From Oenanthe sinensis (Eukaryota > Streptophyta > Magnoliopsida > Apiales > Apiaceae): a DNA stretch of 64,000 nt. Positions within the stretch are counted from its first letter, which is position 1, and every line of letters begins with the position of its first letter. Location: assembly GCA_028671895.1 (NCBI GenBank), contig CM053813.1:7626001-7690000 (forward strand). Reading direction: 5' to 3'. Positions 22,741 to 36,700 of this stretch are shown in pieces. The notes beneath the pieces were generated by a model. It saw only the letters and a program-made list of their open reading frames with translations. It made no database searches and was not told where the DNA came from. The position numbers and the translations under genes were made by a program.

Positions 22741-23053
22741 ATCTTAAATGATCTAGTAAATATTATTGAATCTAGCAAATTGCAAGTAAAAGGGTTTAAG
22801 TATCGTATAAAAGATAAAATATAATTTATTCTTGGATTGTCAACTTACCAAATAAAAAGATTCTTTTAATCACTCCTTAAATGCTAATTAATGTGTATTA
22901 CCATGTATTTAAATTGTTGAACCATATAAATAAAAAATACATATTCAATGGACTTGATTTTGTGAGATAATTACATCAAAGCCATTATATGATATATTAA
23001 TAATTAAATAAATATTATATATAATGAATGGTGGAGATTGGGGTCTACCCTAC

Positions 23054-23097
<44 letters not shown>

Positions 23098-24189
23098 ATT
23101 CATTCAATATGATAAAAAATCGTCATTCAACGATATATAACAACCGTTATATAAGGTCAAAACACCATAAATTGACACTATCTTTTATAGTATCGCATAT
23201 GATACTAAAATGAATGATGACCAGAATTACCAGTTTATAAAGAAAAATGAATAGAAATACCAATTTTGAAAATTTTAGCCAAAAATACCATTGAGATACA
23301 CATTTGATAAATGAATATCTTTAATACGTATTTGACAAATGAGTATCACATAAAAAACAAAAAAAACAAAAAAGATGAAAAAAATAGAAAAAGGTTAGAT
23401 ACACTTCGCAAAAAAAAGGTGATACATATTTCCAAAATGCGTATCAAACCCGATTTTAAATTTTTTTGAAATTTCAAAATAATATTTTTTAAAAAAATAA
23501 AAAATTGGGATATCCAAATGGAAAATGCGTATCCTATTGGTATTTTTCGCTAAAATTTTCACAACTATATTCTTGCCACTTAATCTAAAAATAATGATAT
23601 TTTTGTCATATTTTCTACTAAAATCGTTCCCAAAAGTTATATTTGAAAGATTTGAAAATAGATCATACGAGATATATTTGAAAATTTTAAAAATAAATTT
23701 GAAAATTTAAAAGTTAAATTTTTTAAAAATATAAATAAGAAAGTTTTTAATATAAAAGTACTTTTCTGATAAAATTAATTATAATAAAAGAAAATTTTGA
23801 AATTAGGGTTTATATTAAAAGGGATGGGTAGTTTATAATTAATTAAACATCAATTAATCTGAACCAATGGGCCGAATAATAAAAAATCTTAAAACCATTA
23901 AGAGCATAGAAAGACAAGGAAGATAAAAAAGAGGCCCACTGTCCATTAGCTTGCGGGGCTGACTCCCCTTTGACATGACATGATTGCATACATATCCTCA
24001 TTCTCTTGCGTGCCTTTTGCTAAGCACAAATACTATTTTTGCCCCTTTATCAACTCATTATTATTATTACTAATTTAATTTAATATGGACAATTACAATT
24101 TACAATAAATATAAATAACAATCAATATTATATATATCGATCAATAATTGTATATCAAAATTCTTTTTTGAGGCGAAATCAAGCGCTCC
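22741..24189. other. AT-rich intergenic DNA upstream of the WD40 gene
   Basis: No gene seen. Contains an AC/AT microsatellite (23053-23097) and several A- or T-rich runs. The last 300 bases presumably hold the promoter of the WD40 gene, but no unambiguous TATA box could be assigned. Confidence 0.5.
23053..23097. repeat. Compound (AC)n(AT)n microsatellite
   Basis: About 13 AC units followed by about 9 AT units without interruption. Confidence 0.95.
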
Positions 24190-24645
24190 TCCAAACCCAA
24201 AATAAATTTGAGTGAAGACCCAGATCTTCAAATTTCAGGCAACTCTAACCTCATCTCATGCCTTTTTTATTTGTTGGGTGTTTTTTTTAAGCTCATATTC
24301 GATACCCCTTTTGTTATTTATATGGTCTGTGTTGATATCATTATATGTGTGTATCTATTTATGTGTTTTCAGGTTTTATCAATTTTTATGGTTTTGAGAT
24401 ATTAATTGGTATAGATTGGCTTGGTTTATGTTTATATATATTATGTATAGGTATCTATTGATTTCTGCTGATTTCTATCCATTTTCTGTATGTATATATA
24501 AAGATATGAACTTTTTGGTGTATGATATTTTCTGGGGTTTGAGGGTTTTAGATATTTTGCTGTTTGTTGTTGGTATTTATATGGGATTTATTTTTTGGAA
24601 GATTTTAATTTGTGGAATTTTATATGGGAATTGCAGCTCAAGAGT
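24190..24645 (+). other. Probable 5' UTR of the WD40 gene with a leader intron
   Basis: TTGCAG at 24631-24636 is a good splice acceptor nine bases before ATG 24646, and the preceding T-rich 400 bases look intronic. Short ORFs here are not supported. The donor site and transcription start could not be fixed. Confidence 0.4.
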
Positions 24646-24786
24646 ATGGCTGATAACCAATTGGATCCATATGATTATTTCATAGCCGATGAAGGGGATA
24701 TGTCGGATTTCTTGGATGATGCTGATGAGGAATACTATGGCGGCGTGGCTGCTGGCAATGATACGGCTCTTGATGATTATGACGTG
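24646..24786 (+). CDS. WD40 gene exon 1
   Basis: 47 codons, acidic N-terminus (EGDMSDFLDDADEEYYGG); donor GTTAGT. Intron 1 is 132 bp. Confidence 0.88.
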
Positions 24787-27700
24787 GTTAGTTTTTTTGC
24801 TCAAAAACATTGTTTTGTTCAAATTTCAATTTTAGTAGCGGTCGAATGAAATATTTAAAATAAATAAATTATTTGTTTTCCTTTAGTGTCATTATTAGAT
24901 AATTGTTATACTGACTAGCTTATGAAGGTAACCGATACATCCGCTGCCCAAGCAAGAAAAGGTAAAGATATCCAGGGTATACCATGGGAAAGGCTGAATA
25001 TAACGCGGGAGAGCTACAGGTCGACAAGGCTAGAACAATACAGGAATTATGAGAACATCCCTTTATCGGGCGAAGCAGTAGATAAGGTTGGCCTTTAAGC
25101 AGCATATGTTTTCAGCAAAGTTCTGTCTCTATTTGGTTTTAGGAGATTGGATTTCTTGTCCTGCATGTTCATTTTGCTAAAAAAATTCTTGATTTGCAGG
25201 AATGCAAAAGAATGCAGAAGGGTGGTTCCTACTATGAGTTTTTTTACAATACAAGACTAGTAAAGCCTACTATTCTGCACTTTCAGGTTTGTGTTGGTAG
25301 TGAACTTGGAATTTAGTTTCTTATTTACCTAAGATACTTGGACTCTTTTGGAAGGATCCGACATGGACACAAATCTCAATGTCAGATTCTTCTAACACTG
25401 AAATTATAGAATCGGGGAAACGTTTAATAAGGATTTGACACTGGGATTGGGATTTGGACGCACACTGGGATTTGGACACAGCACGCACACACACATAACA
25501 CAATTTTATAATTTGTTCTATGATCTATTATTTTGTTTAAAGATAATAAATTTCGAAACAAAATTTTTATTTTAATTTACTTGAAAGCTTATGGATGTAA
25601 GTTAACTTTTTTCATTTTTTTTACGCAAACTGTAATTTAGGCAAGGATCTCTCTAATTAACACAAATTTTTGTATTTTAAGAAAGTAACATATATTGTTT
25701 TGTGTAATTAAGATAAGTTTTTTTTGGAAAGTAACATGTTTTATTTAAAAACATTACAAATCGGGAACACAATCATACAAATATTATATAAGTGTATTGG
25801 TAAGATCGAGGCATCATCATTCATCACATCCACTTCTTCACCCTCATCATTTGGTCTCTTATCATTTCCTTCCTTTTATTCACCTTTTGAAGTTAAATCA
25901 TATTTTAACATGATTTAAGATTTCGTGTTCTCCTTATCCCCTTACTTTATCCCCTTACTTGTTCAGTACTCCATACACATGATATGACTTGACTAGTCCA
26001 CTTTTCACAAGACGGATCCACTCTGGATCCCGTGTCCGTATCTATGTTGGTCGACACGGGTACGGCCGGTTCCGGAGGAGAGTTTGAGCATCAAAGTTAT
26101 TTACCTTTAAATTTCTTAATATGGGTTCAATTGTTGGATGCAATTTTTGGTTGGATCACTTGGATCTAATGGATTTCCTTTTCTTTGATATACAATTCCT
26201 ACCTTTTTTCTTGTACTTGAGCACATGCCAAAGTTAACTATGATTCCCTTTGTTGAACTTTTATTACATGTGTGTGTGTGTTTCTAATATATATATATAT
26301 ATATCTGTGTGTGTGTTTATGATATATATATATATATATATATATATTCAAATGCTTAAGAAGGTTTTAAATAAAATAAATTAATTAAAATATTGAAGAA
26401 ATTAAGTGATAGAAACATGAAAACATCTTTTTTGATATTCCCTTTTTCTTATGCTAGCAGCAATTGACAACATTGATTTCCATGCCTTTCCTGGCTCTTT
26501 TCCGTTGTATCTTGTGTTGGAAAAACTTAGTATTTTAGATTAAGTTGTGAACCATTTTGAGACTCAATTTGAGTGGTAAACACTATATGTTGGTGTTGTG
26601 TATTGGTTGAATTGTATTATACTCTATGAGTGAATTCCAATACATATTTACATGTTCAAAATGGATAAAGGGTGAATGAGAACTGATGTTCCAAAGTATA
26701 ACCATTTAAAGTGGTATTTGAGAATTGTACCACATCGAGAGTAGTACAAACCTATTTCTTGGTCTTTTTTATAAATACTTTGTACCATATTGAAAAGAAT
26801 AACAAGTCCATTCCAGTCTCTCCATATAAATAGAGTCTTGGGGTTTCAGTGTTATCAAGTTAAGAAAATTATAACCTTCTCTATAATTTCAATCTCTTCA
26901 GTTTTAAAGTTCAAAATATTCCGGTGATAGTTTCTAACTCAGTTCAAGTTCGCTGAAAGTATCGTTGATTTATCAGTGGTACTGTATCTCATTTTATCCT
27001 GGGAGGCAGGTTGTTATGCACAGACGGTGAGGGGAAAACTGCTTTAAGGAGACAGATTTTCTGGACTCGAGATTCAATCTAATCTTTATTTATTTTCTTA
27101 AATCATTCTCCTTATATTATAGTTAATTCTCTAATTGCATGATTGTATTGTTATATGGATTAACTATTATATATTTGAATTGTGTTCATTCTTATTTGTT
27201 TCATCATGCATACGATAATTATATGGTTATGTCTATATTGTACAAGATGACAACAATTTTAAAGCAGTTTCATGTCAAACTTGTACTCCATCATGAAATT
27301 TTTAATTACTTTTTATGGGTTATCTTCATATCGATGTATGGTTAAATCTAGATAATATTTATGGTCTATATGCTCCTTTATGTCATAAAATATGGAGTAC
27401 ATGATTATTAATTTTATTTTATTAACTTGATAAATCCTTGAGATATAGAGATGGTGCACTTTTGGTTATTATAAATGTCTATACATGTTGTATGTATGCC
27501 ATGTTAATTTGTTTTGAAAAATTGAGATATATGGAAATCAATTATGTATATATATTTTTGTGTAAACCTTCTTTAATCGTGGTAAGTTGGTACACTCGTA
27601 TTCAATGGCTTCCAAGATAATACATCTCTTGATTTATAAATTGATTATTGATTTATTTGGTATATTCAACTGATGTTATGTAATATGTCATCCATTCTTT

Positions 27701-30700
27701 GTCCCATGGTGAAGGCTTTGATAATTTATTATATATTAATTGGGGATTAAATGTGCAATGGTAAAATTTTGAGATTGGAAATAGACATAGTTTCGGTGAT
27801 AAGATGTTAATAGTTTATTTTCTAATTTTTATTAATGTCTATGAATATTAGATGGATAATATAAATGATGAGACTTGACAAATTTTGTGGATATGTCTTA
27901 TTAAAAGTCATGATATGTCATGATAATGTAATTAATTTTTCATAAATATGTATGTGGTGTTCTATGTGTATGTTGTGCAAGTATGATGTCTATATGTGAC
28001 TTTTGTATGATCTACATTGACTTCTTTGGTTGGTTAACCATGAGCTTTCATATTGGTTGATTGATTCAGATGTATATTGACCTGGACACCTTGATATGTT
28101 ATTATTATAACCTTCTAATTAAGCAAATTGTTTAGTTAGTTATTTTGGTTATTTCTTAATTAAATATGTGAGAATGAGTTCATTTGAACTAAATCTTTTG
28201 TGGATATTGATAACGTTAAAACCTAACGGACCGTATACATTATGAGTATTGGTTATGGGGTCGACATGAGACTTATAATTTTCTGGTTGGATTTGTTTCT
28301 CTAGCAAAACTATTATTTCTCGTGTTGGTGTCTATATTGCTGCGGTAGTGACACACGAACCTATATGGTAGTCCATGTGATACCTTATATGACAATATTG
28401 TTATAAGCTCTATATGCTGAAAATTTGAAGAAATCTAAAATGTTGTTAATCCTAACGCATCAATTGATTGAGAATCACTGAATGTGGATTATTGAACGTT
28501 TATATTTGCATACCAGTTTTCCTGGTGTATTGAAATTTTGGTTCTTGTGAACCATGCTGAAATTTCTGAGAAATTCAATGATTGGATTCTATTGATAAGA
28601 ACAATTAAATATTGTTCAACGTGATTATGTTAAAATCTCGTAAGGTTATTAATGAATGGTGATGAAACCTGCCCTAATGAGAGGTAGTAATAAATTGTGA
28701 TTACTTTCTGGAATGACAGTAATACATTTATTACGTGTACTCATTAAAGAGTAAGAATGATGTTATATAGAGAAATCTAAACTCTATAGACTCGAGGTTG
28801 AAAACTAACTTAATTCGATAATTGAGATGGTAAAGAATGACTCTTATAGTTAATAATTACGAAGTGAAATTTGTTCATAGAGTAGATGTATTCATAAAGG
28901 ATACTACAAATTACTCGCATTAGTAAAATGAAGTATTTATAGATTTGAATCACAATCTAGGGAAGATGTGAAAGTAAAATTGATTAATTCAGACTATCAT
29001 TGAATATGAAAATTTTAGTCACCTAATGACTAATTATTCTAAAATAAGATACCATTAAAGGAAATAATAGAATTTCCTATGATTCTAGAATGTATTGAAA
29101 CATTTTAGAAATATTAAAAGTGTGGGGGTATCTTGAAGAGAAAATTATTAAATTTTCTATGAATACTGGAATGTAATGTGGGGGTATCTTGAAGATGTCT
29201 TGATACTAATACTTGTAAAAGTAAATGAAAATCCAAAGCCAATTGAGAGAATTTGGATAGATACATGGACGATGGTTGTGTTCAATGTTATCTTGTATAT
29301 GAATCTAAAATGAGATTTATAACTATGCAACTACGGAATCTAGCAATGTTTATAGATCCGCAAGTAAACCAAATGAATTTATGAGTATTTGAATATATGA
29401 GAGGATGATGAACCCATTAAGAGGGAATATTTTGGACATGTAAATTTTGTCCAGATTCTTTGATGATTTGCTCAAAGATAAATCTAAAAGTTTGGAAGAA
29501 ACTATATGTTTATCTGATAATTGTTTGATAAAAGAATATATCAAGAAGGAAATTGACTACAGTTGAGAAGTCAATGAGTCAAAATTTATAGCATGTGTGC
29601 TCGAAAATGGACTACAATATTATATGAATTATTTGAACTCTCTATATAATCCTTTGTGGGGGAAAATGGATGTAAAAGGTAGAGGAAGTGGTTCTATTAT
29701 GTAGAATCATGTTTTAAAGTAATCATGTTTTAAAGTTATGGATCTTTCTTTGAGAGAGATGCCATTAAGACCCAAACGAATTTTAATACGGGTTAAAGAA
29801 AGAGTACCTGATCAGACTGGTAAATAAAGATTACAGTCAATGTGAATACCTAGAATACTCTGAGATATATTCTCTTGTATGAGAATAAAGTTCATCAGGA
29901 TGACACTTAAAATTTTGTAGTTCGAAATTGAAAAGTATATCAAATGAACATTGAGATAGTTTTTCTAAATAAAGATTTGAATGGAATCTACATAACCTAA
30001 GGGTTCCTTTACTAATACGAAAGTGGAAAGACTATGATTTGGTGAAAATTTTGTAAATCAAAATGAACACCAAAACAATGGCATTTAAAATTGACAATAT
30101 TGTCAAAACTGATGGCTTCATCTAATATGACGAGGTTGCTAGTTTGAGGACGCTCAAATTGGGTACCTACATGCATGAATATTACCAGTTTGGGGACACT
30201 TAAACTTGGTAATGAGATAAATTGAAATTGCTATTTTTTGGGACGCTAAAAATTAGTAATGACAATAACGATTTGATGCCTAAAAAAATTGGTTGATAAA
30301 ATGATTATCAAAATGTGAAATATGTCGAAGTTAAGATTATGAATTGATAAATGGAAATCAATGGATTGACACGTGTGTATGAGCTATTTACACATTAAAT
30401 GACAAGGTCATTGTGGTTGCACATGAATGATATAGATCATTACGAGAAGTAGTGACGAGAAGATCATCTTTATCATGTTTGATGAGACTTGAAGGTTAAT
30501 AATTTCGGAGAGTCTCATAGTATTAAAGTCATATGACAATGACTCGAATTTTGAGAAGATCAATTAAATGTTTTTTAATATAATTAGAATCATGTGAATA
30601 TGGATTTTGCCTGAATCCAAGAATGAAGGTAAAATGGTCTCTCAAGAGTGATTGAAAGAGTGATTGAATGTTTGTTGTACTTTTAAAATTGTACACAATC

Positions 30701-33700
30701 AAACATGGACTACACAGTTGGTAAACTGAGTAGATGCACGAGTATAATGGAAATTAGTTATTTAAAAGTGACTACAAGAAAATTAAAGTTATGTTACGTA
30801 CTCGTGCTCTGGGGCTGCTGTAACACCCTCTTTCCAAAATGAGACGAGGGGTTACTTATCAAACCACAAACCTGCATATGAAGTACTAAACTCCACCAAC
30901 TTAATAATTCAATAGGTCCAACAGGTCTCTAAACTAATATCAATAACTCCAAAATAATTCAAAATGATAAATGCGAATAAATCCAAAATCTCTAATAATA
31001 AAAATGACTAAAATAATCCTTTAAGTTCAAATGTCCTAATAAATGTAAATAAAGGAGCTCTATTCCAAAAACGCGAAGTAAACCTCGTATCCCTGTATGA
31101 AACTATCGACACAAGCACACCATGAAATCTAACAATATCTCGTTGAAATATCTATGTCAAATCATGAATAAGAGTAGTCTCTCTAATAGGTAAGAAATGA
31201 GCTGATTTTATAAGTCTATCAACCACCACCCAAATAACATCATTCTTCCTGAAGGTCCTCGGTAAACCAGTGACAAAATCCATGGTAATGTTTTCCCACT
31301 TCCAAACTGGAATATCCAACTGCTGTAACAATCCACTAGATCTCTGGTGTTCAATCTTCACCTGTTGACATATAAGACATTTCCACACAAACTCTGTCAT
31401 GTCTCGCTTCATCCCACTCCACCAAAAGTGCTTCTTCAAATCTCTATACATCTTAGTAGAACTTGGATAAATAGATAATAAAGAACTATGAGCCTCAGTC
31501 AAAACTTCTTCACAAATCGCTACGTCTACAGGTACACACAATCTACCACCCAACCATACCACACCATGATCATCGACATGAAACTCCGTTTGCTTACTAT
31601 CTGCCACATTCGATCTAATAGCTTCTAGCCCTGTATCATTTTTTTGAGATTCCTTAACCCTTGAGACTAGATTTGATTCCACCTTTAAACTTGCTAGGCT
31701 TGCAACTGGTTCTCCAATATACAACTCCACACCCAAACACTACATATTTGAAGTAAGGTGCTGCTGAGTAATAAGAGATGCAACACTTCCCAAGTTCTTC
31801 CTACTAAGAGCATCTGCCACTACATTCGCCTTTCCTAGATGGTACTGAATTTTAGCATCATAATCTTTAATAAGTTCAAACCACCTCCTTTTCCAAATGT
31901 TTAACTCTTTTTATGTAAAAATATATTTGAGACTCTTGTGATTAGTGAAGTTGTCACAAGTTTCTCCATACAAATACTGCCTCCAAATTTTTAAGATAAA
32001 GACCACTACTGTTATCTCCAAGTTATGGGTAGAATAGTTTATCTCATAAGGTTTAAGTTGCCTAGAGGCGTATAAAATTACCTTCACATGCTGCATAAGA
32101 ACACACCCTAATCCTCTCTTAGAAGCATCACTATAAACCTGATATCCTCCACTCCCTGATCGTAAAACAAGTATAGGGGCTGACACCAACTTCCTCTTTA
32201 ACTCTTGAAAACTCTGTTCACAATCATCATTTCACTCGAACTTAACATCCTTCTGCACTGAGTCAATGACAAAGTTATGGATGAGAATCCCTCTATAAAG
32301 CGCCTATAGTTGCCTGCCAAACCCAAGAAACTCCTCACCTCTGTCACAGTACTAGGTCTCAGTCAATTTGTGATAGCCTCGACTTTCGCATGATCCAACT
32401 CAATCCCCTTACCAGACACAACATGCTTTAACCAGAATTGACTCTACGAAAATTTTGCAAACAATTTCTTCTTCCTCAAGATTTGAAGTACAATGCACAA
32501 ATACTCTTCATGTTCTTTCTTAATTCTAGAGTATATCAAGATATCATCAATGAAAACCACAACGAACTTATCCAAATAGTCGAGAAAGACCCGATTAATC
32601 AAATCCATAAACATTGCTGGTACATTCGTCAACCAAAAGGATATCACAAGACACTCGTAATGACCATGTTGAGTGCGAAATGTTGTCTTCAGAATATCTT
32701 CATCCCTTACTCATAACTGATGGTAACCCAATCTCAAATCTATTTTTGAAAAAATACTTTGCCTTTGCAACTGATCAAACAAGTCATCAATGCGTCACAA
32801 AGGATACTTGTTTTTGACAATCACCTTATTCAACTCCCTGTAGTCAATACACAGTCCCATAGACACGTCCTTCTTCTTCACAAACAATACTAGAGCACCC
32901 CATGGATATACACTCGGTATGATAAATACCTTATCCAACAAGTCATCCTAAAAGTACGTTTAAAATAGTTTTAGTACATGCAACAAGTCCAAAAGTAACC
33001 TATACATGCTTTCACAATATAATACATCCATTTATCTCTTACGAGCATCATAAACATATATTCTTAATATCCCTCTATTTATTTATTTTTGTACTCCAAC
33101 ATTCTAGATTTTATGCGCCATAAAATTTAGAAGGAAGTGATAGAAACATTTAGATCCAGGCTCAATTCTTATTTAAATTTCCCTTGTTACTGTAATGAGG
33201 TTTCTCTGATTTTCGATTAATCCAACTTAACAAACCTTGTCTGAATTTAAAAATATTCCTATCATCATTTTACCTAATTAAATACGACACCCTAAAATAA
33301 GCTTCCTTGTGCGTAACTGAGAAATATTGTCAACCGAACACATTATTAAACCATTGTTATCTTGAAAACTTTTCATCTAGTCGCATCCACATTTCCGCAC
33401 CACATTTCAAATTCTATATATCTGATTTCACATCCTGCCATGTTAGCGAACCTAATATCTTCGTGCATTTAACTCATTAATAATCAATAATCCTTAGTAT
33501 GTAGCTCACATCCCTAGTTAAGGTCTAAAAGCCACACAATCCTTAGCTAAAAGTTATCTTACTCGTAAAGCCAAAATAATTCTAAATACACCTTTCATTT
33601 AAAAATCTTGATCTATAATTAATAACATACTTGCAGCTTCATAGATCTTTCACTTTCTTTCTCAGTCAAATGCTCCAAAATGTTAAATCAATAAATCCTT

Positions 33701-36700
33701 AAGATTTAATCAAGGTCATGCATCACTATCGGAAATAAGTTCGCCTAGATAAGTATATTCTACAGATTCTAAACACTCTTGATAATTATCATGAAAGCAC
33801 ATTAAAGAATTTATTTACGAAGACTAAAAGGAAAGATTCTGAAGAGATGACAAAGAAGTAACAAAATGATTCAAAACATATTCAAATAATGCAAAAGGTC
33901 CACGTCTAAAAAGGATTCACAATATCAAATACAGATACGAATGAAGTTCGCAGAAAGAGGCAAGCTGAAGTAGTTTATAAAATTTTACAAGAGTGAAATA
34001 ATATTGAAATGAACACAACTAAATGAAATCTCAAAAATGAATACCCATCCTAACGTCTATCCAAACTCACAAGTCAAACCTAAATAAGTTTTCTAAAAGA
34101 AAGAACCTAAGCTCTGATACTATCTCTGTAATACCCCTTCCTAAAATGAGATGAGGGGTCACTTTTCAAACCACAAACTTGTATACGGAGTACTAAAATC
34201 CACCTTATATTGATTAAATATGCCCAATAAATCTCTAAAACAATATTAAACCTCTGAAATAATTCAAACCAATAGGTTCGGAATAAAAAAAAACTCAAAT
34301 CATAAATAGTATCTAAATAATAGCTAGAAGTCCAAACTTCCTAATCAACTGTAAATAAGGGAGCTCTCCATCACACAACCCAAGATCCCCCTAAGTATCT
34401 GTCAGAAAGAATATGGAATGAGCCAAATGTCCAATACGGATTGGAATACAGTTTATAAAACAGAATAAAGATATATATTTTGACAATAATAAATAAGCTT
34501 TAATTTTTCAAAGACAACGCTGAAGTAAAGATGGGTTAGGATATTTCATACCAATACAAAGCAGATAGTAGATAACAGATACACACATCATAGGGTACCT
34601 AATACGTGCAACAAACCGGACAATGTGTACGGCATATACAACGTCACCGCCAAATATCCAATCACAAATCAAATCAAATTATGGGTGCACCTACGTATCC
34701 TCAAACATGTATCAAATGCGCAAAGCTCGCCACCTGAGCTATCAGAAGGATACGCCGTGACTAATCACACTGCCACGAAAGTGTCATGTCACTGGTGCCG
34801 CAATGACATGGCTGTAGTACCCCTACAGCTGGTTAACTCGGTATAATCTAAATCACTTAAGGGTTCCAATAAAATAATTTTCACAATTTTAAAATCACCT
34901 GAACAGATATTTCAAATATTCTACGCAGATGTGTAACATACATAATTTTCAAAAATCGCAGAGACAAATATTTAAATATTTCGAAACAGAATTTAAAATA
35001 ACTTTCGGAGAATCAAAACAATTAAAACGAATAATAACGGAAGGAATAGATTTACGAACGGAACGAATTAAATATAACCAATCCTAAAAAGAGTAGTGCT
35101 GAATAGAAAGAGGACGAAATCTGTACCTTAGAATAGCCATAATAGATACTAATGAAATTATCCATGCCCAATATGATGTTTTTAGCCAGCTAGTATTTTC
35201 ACTATGTCTGTATCTCACCATGCCGGTGTTTCAAAGATGTTTTGTTTATATATAATCCTCATGCACTCCTCTAATTACACATCAAACTCAAGAATTAAAA
35301 ATGGAGATGTATGATTCTTGCATATTACCAGAACATGAAATTCTTCTGCTTTTCTTTTGACCCGAGCAGCTAGTTTTAGGGTTTTTAATAAATAACTCAT
35401 ATGTTTATATGTATATATAGACTCTTAATAATTATCCTGCTTCTAATTTAATTACTATTTTATTACAAATTCTATTTCTAATTAAATTCAATATAATAAA
35501 TATTATGGTTAAAGAAGATAATCTTACAAATTATAATCTAATTCTAATTATTATTACTAATATCTAAATAAATAAATTACGGATATTACAGTTGCATTGC
35601 AAGAGATATCTAATCGGACTATGTGGATATAGTACGAAAGTTAGATGTTTGACTTTAAGAACTTAAAGTCATTAGTGAATACAATTAAACTAGGAAAGCA
35701 GCATGTCATGGAAATCCTAAAGGTTTAATGTAGCTCGATTCATGATGGAATACGAGTCTATTGCATACGATATATGCAGGAAAAATACTAAATTGGTTGC
35801 CACTTTATAGTGAATATTCTTAAATGACAAGGAAATGTATCTTCAATTTGCAATAATATTGAGTAATTAATGTGTAATTGAAAGATTACATTATGACTTA
35901 TGCAATGGTAAGTCTCGTCTTTATGACCAAGACACAATACCATTAAGCAACTACTCTCAACGAGAATTATCAAGGCTGACTATGTGAAGTCAAATGATAA
36001 TGTTATGGATCCACTAACCAGTTAGTTAAAACGAGATATAGTTGTAAAATTATCGAGAGGGATGGGCCTTAGCCTATTGCTTAATGGCGTCATGGTGGAC
36101 ACCCAACCTTGCTGACTGAAGGTCCCAAGAACTAGGTTCAATGGGCCAACTAAATCATGATGATCAAATCACTGTGGGGTAACCCCAGGCCTATTCTTAT
36201 GATAAGGAAATAGTGAGACCCGTATAGTACGAGGATAAACTTTATGCTTTTAATGATCTTTCGACAAATACATGGAGTTCAAGTTTGAACGCATGGAATT
36301 CAGTTGAGTAAACGCGGTTTATTCTATAAGATAAAGATCACCTATGTGGGAGAGAAGTGGGGCCGCTTCAAAGGAGAATTGAGAGGCACAATTCTTGAAA
36401 AACTCTTGCAGAACCAGGACGATGTTCCATGGCCAAAATGGACATAATCATGAGAACTGAACGAGTCAGGAAAGCTATAGTGATAAGTATATCATCGTTT
36501 ACACAAACGGTCGAACAGTTCAAGGACAATCGCGTCTATTGTCTACCCGTAAAGTCGGTATGCTTACTCGAGCGGAGATTCAAGGAGCATTCTCTACCTA
36601 CCGTATGCTATATCTAACCGTGGAAACTATCACTAAGTCAAGCTCCGTGTCTGTCTGTTTATATGGTGCGTGCTATTGGACCATCAATCTCATTTGTGGG

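Larger units (their letters stand above)
30819..35590 (-). mobile_element. Element E: Ty3/gypsy chromovirus-like (Tekay/Del type) element nested in D
   Basis: Minus-strand RT, RNase H and integrase fragments lie between a complete right LTR (34127-35590, the 5' LTR in its own sense) and a truncated left LTR piece (30819 to about 31100). Read on the minus strand the LTR starts TGTAATATCCG and ends GGGGTATTACA. A tRNA-Met-type primer site follows. Flanks GCTGC (30814-30818) and GTTGC (35591-35595) fit a 5-bp duplication with one change. The 3' end of pol and most of the 3' LTR U3 are deleted. Confidence 0.82.

Noticed and set aside
24208..24685. Overlapping short ORFs with Phe/Ile/Tyr-rich hydrophobic products
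   Set aside because: T-rich leader intron sequence before the WD40 start; hydrophobicity follows base composition.
31152..32945. Possibility of an active gypsy element
   Set aside because: Stops, a 3' pol deletion and a truncated LTR exclude activity.
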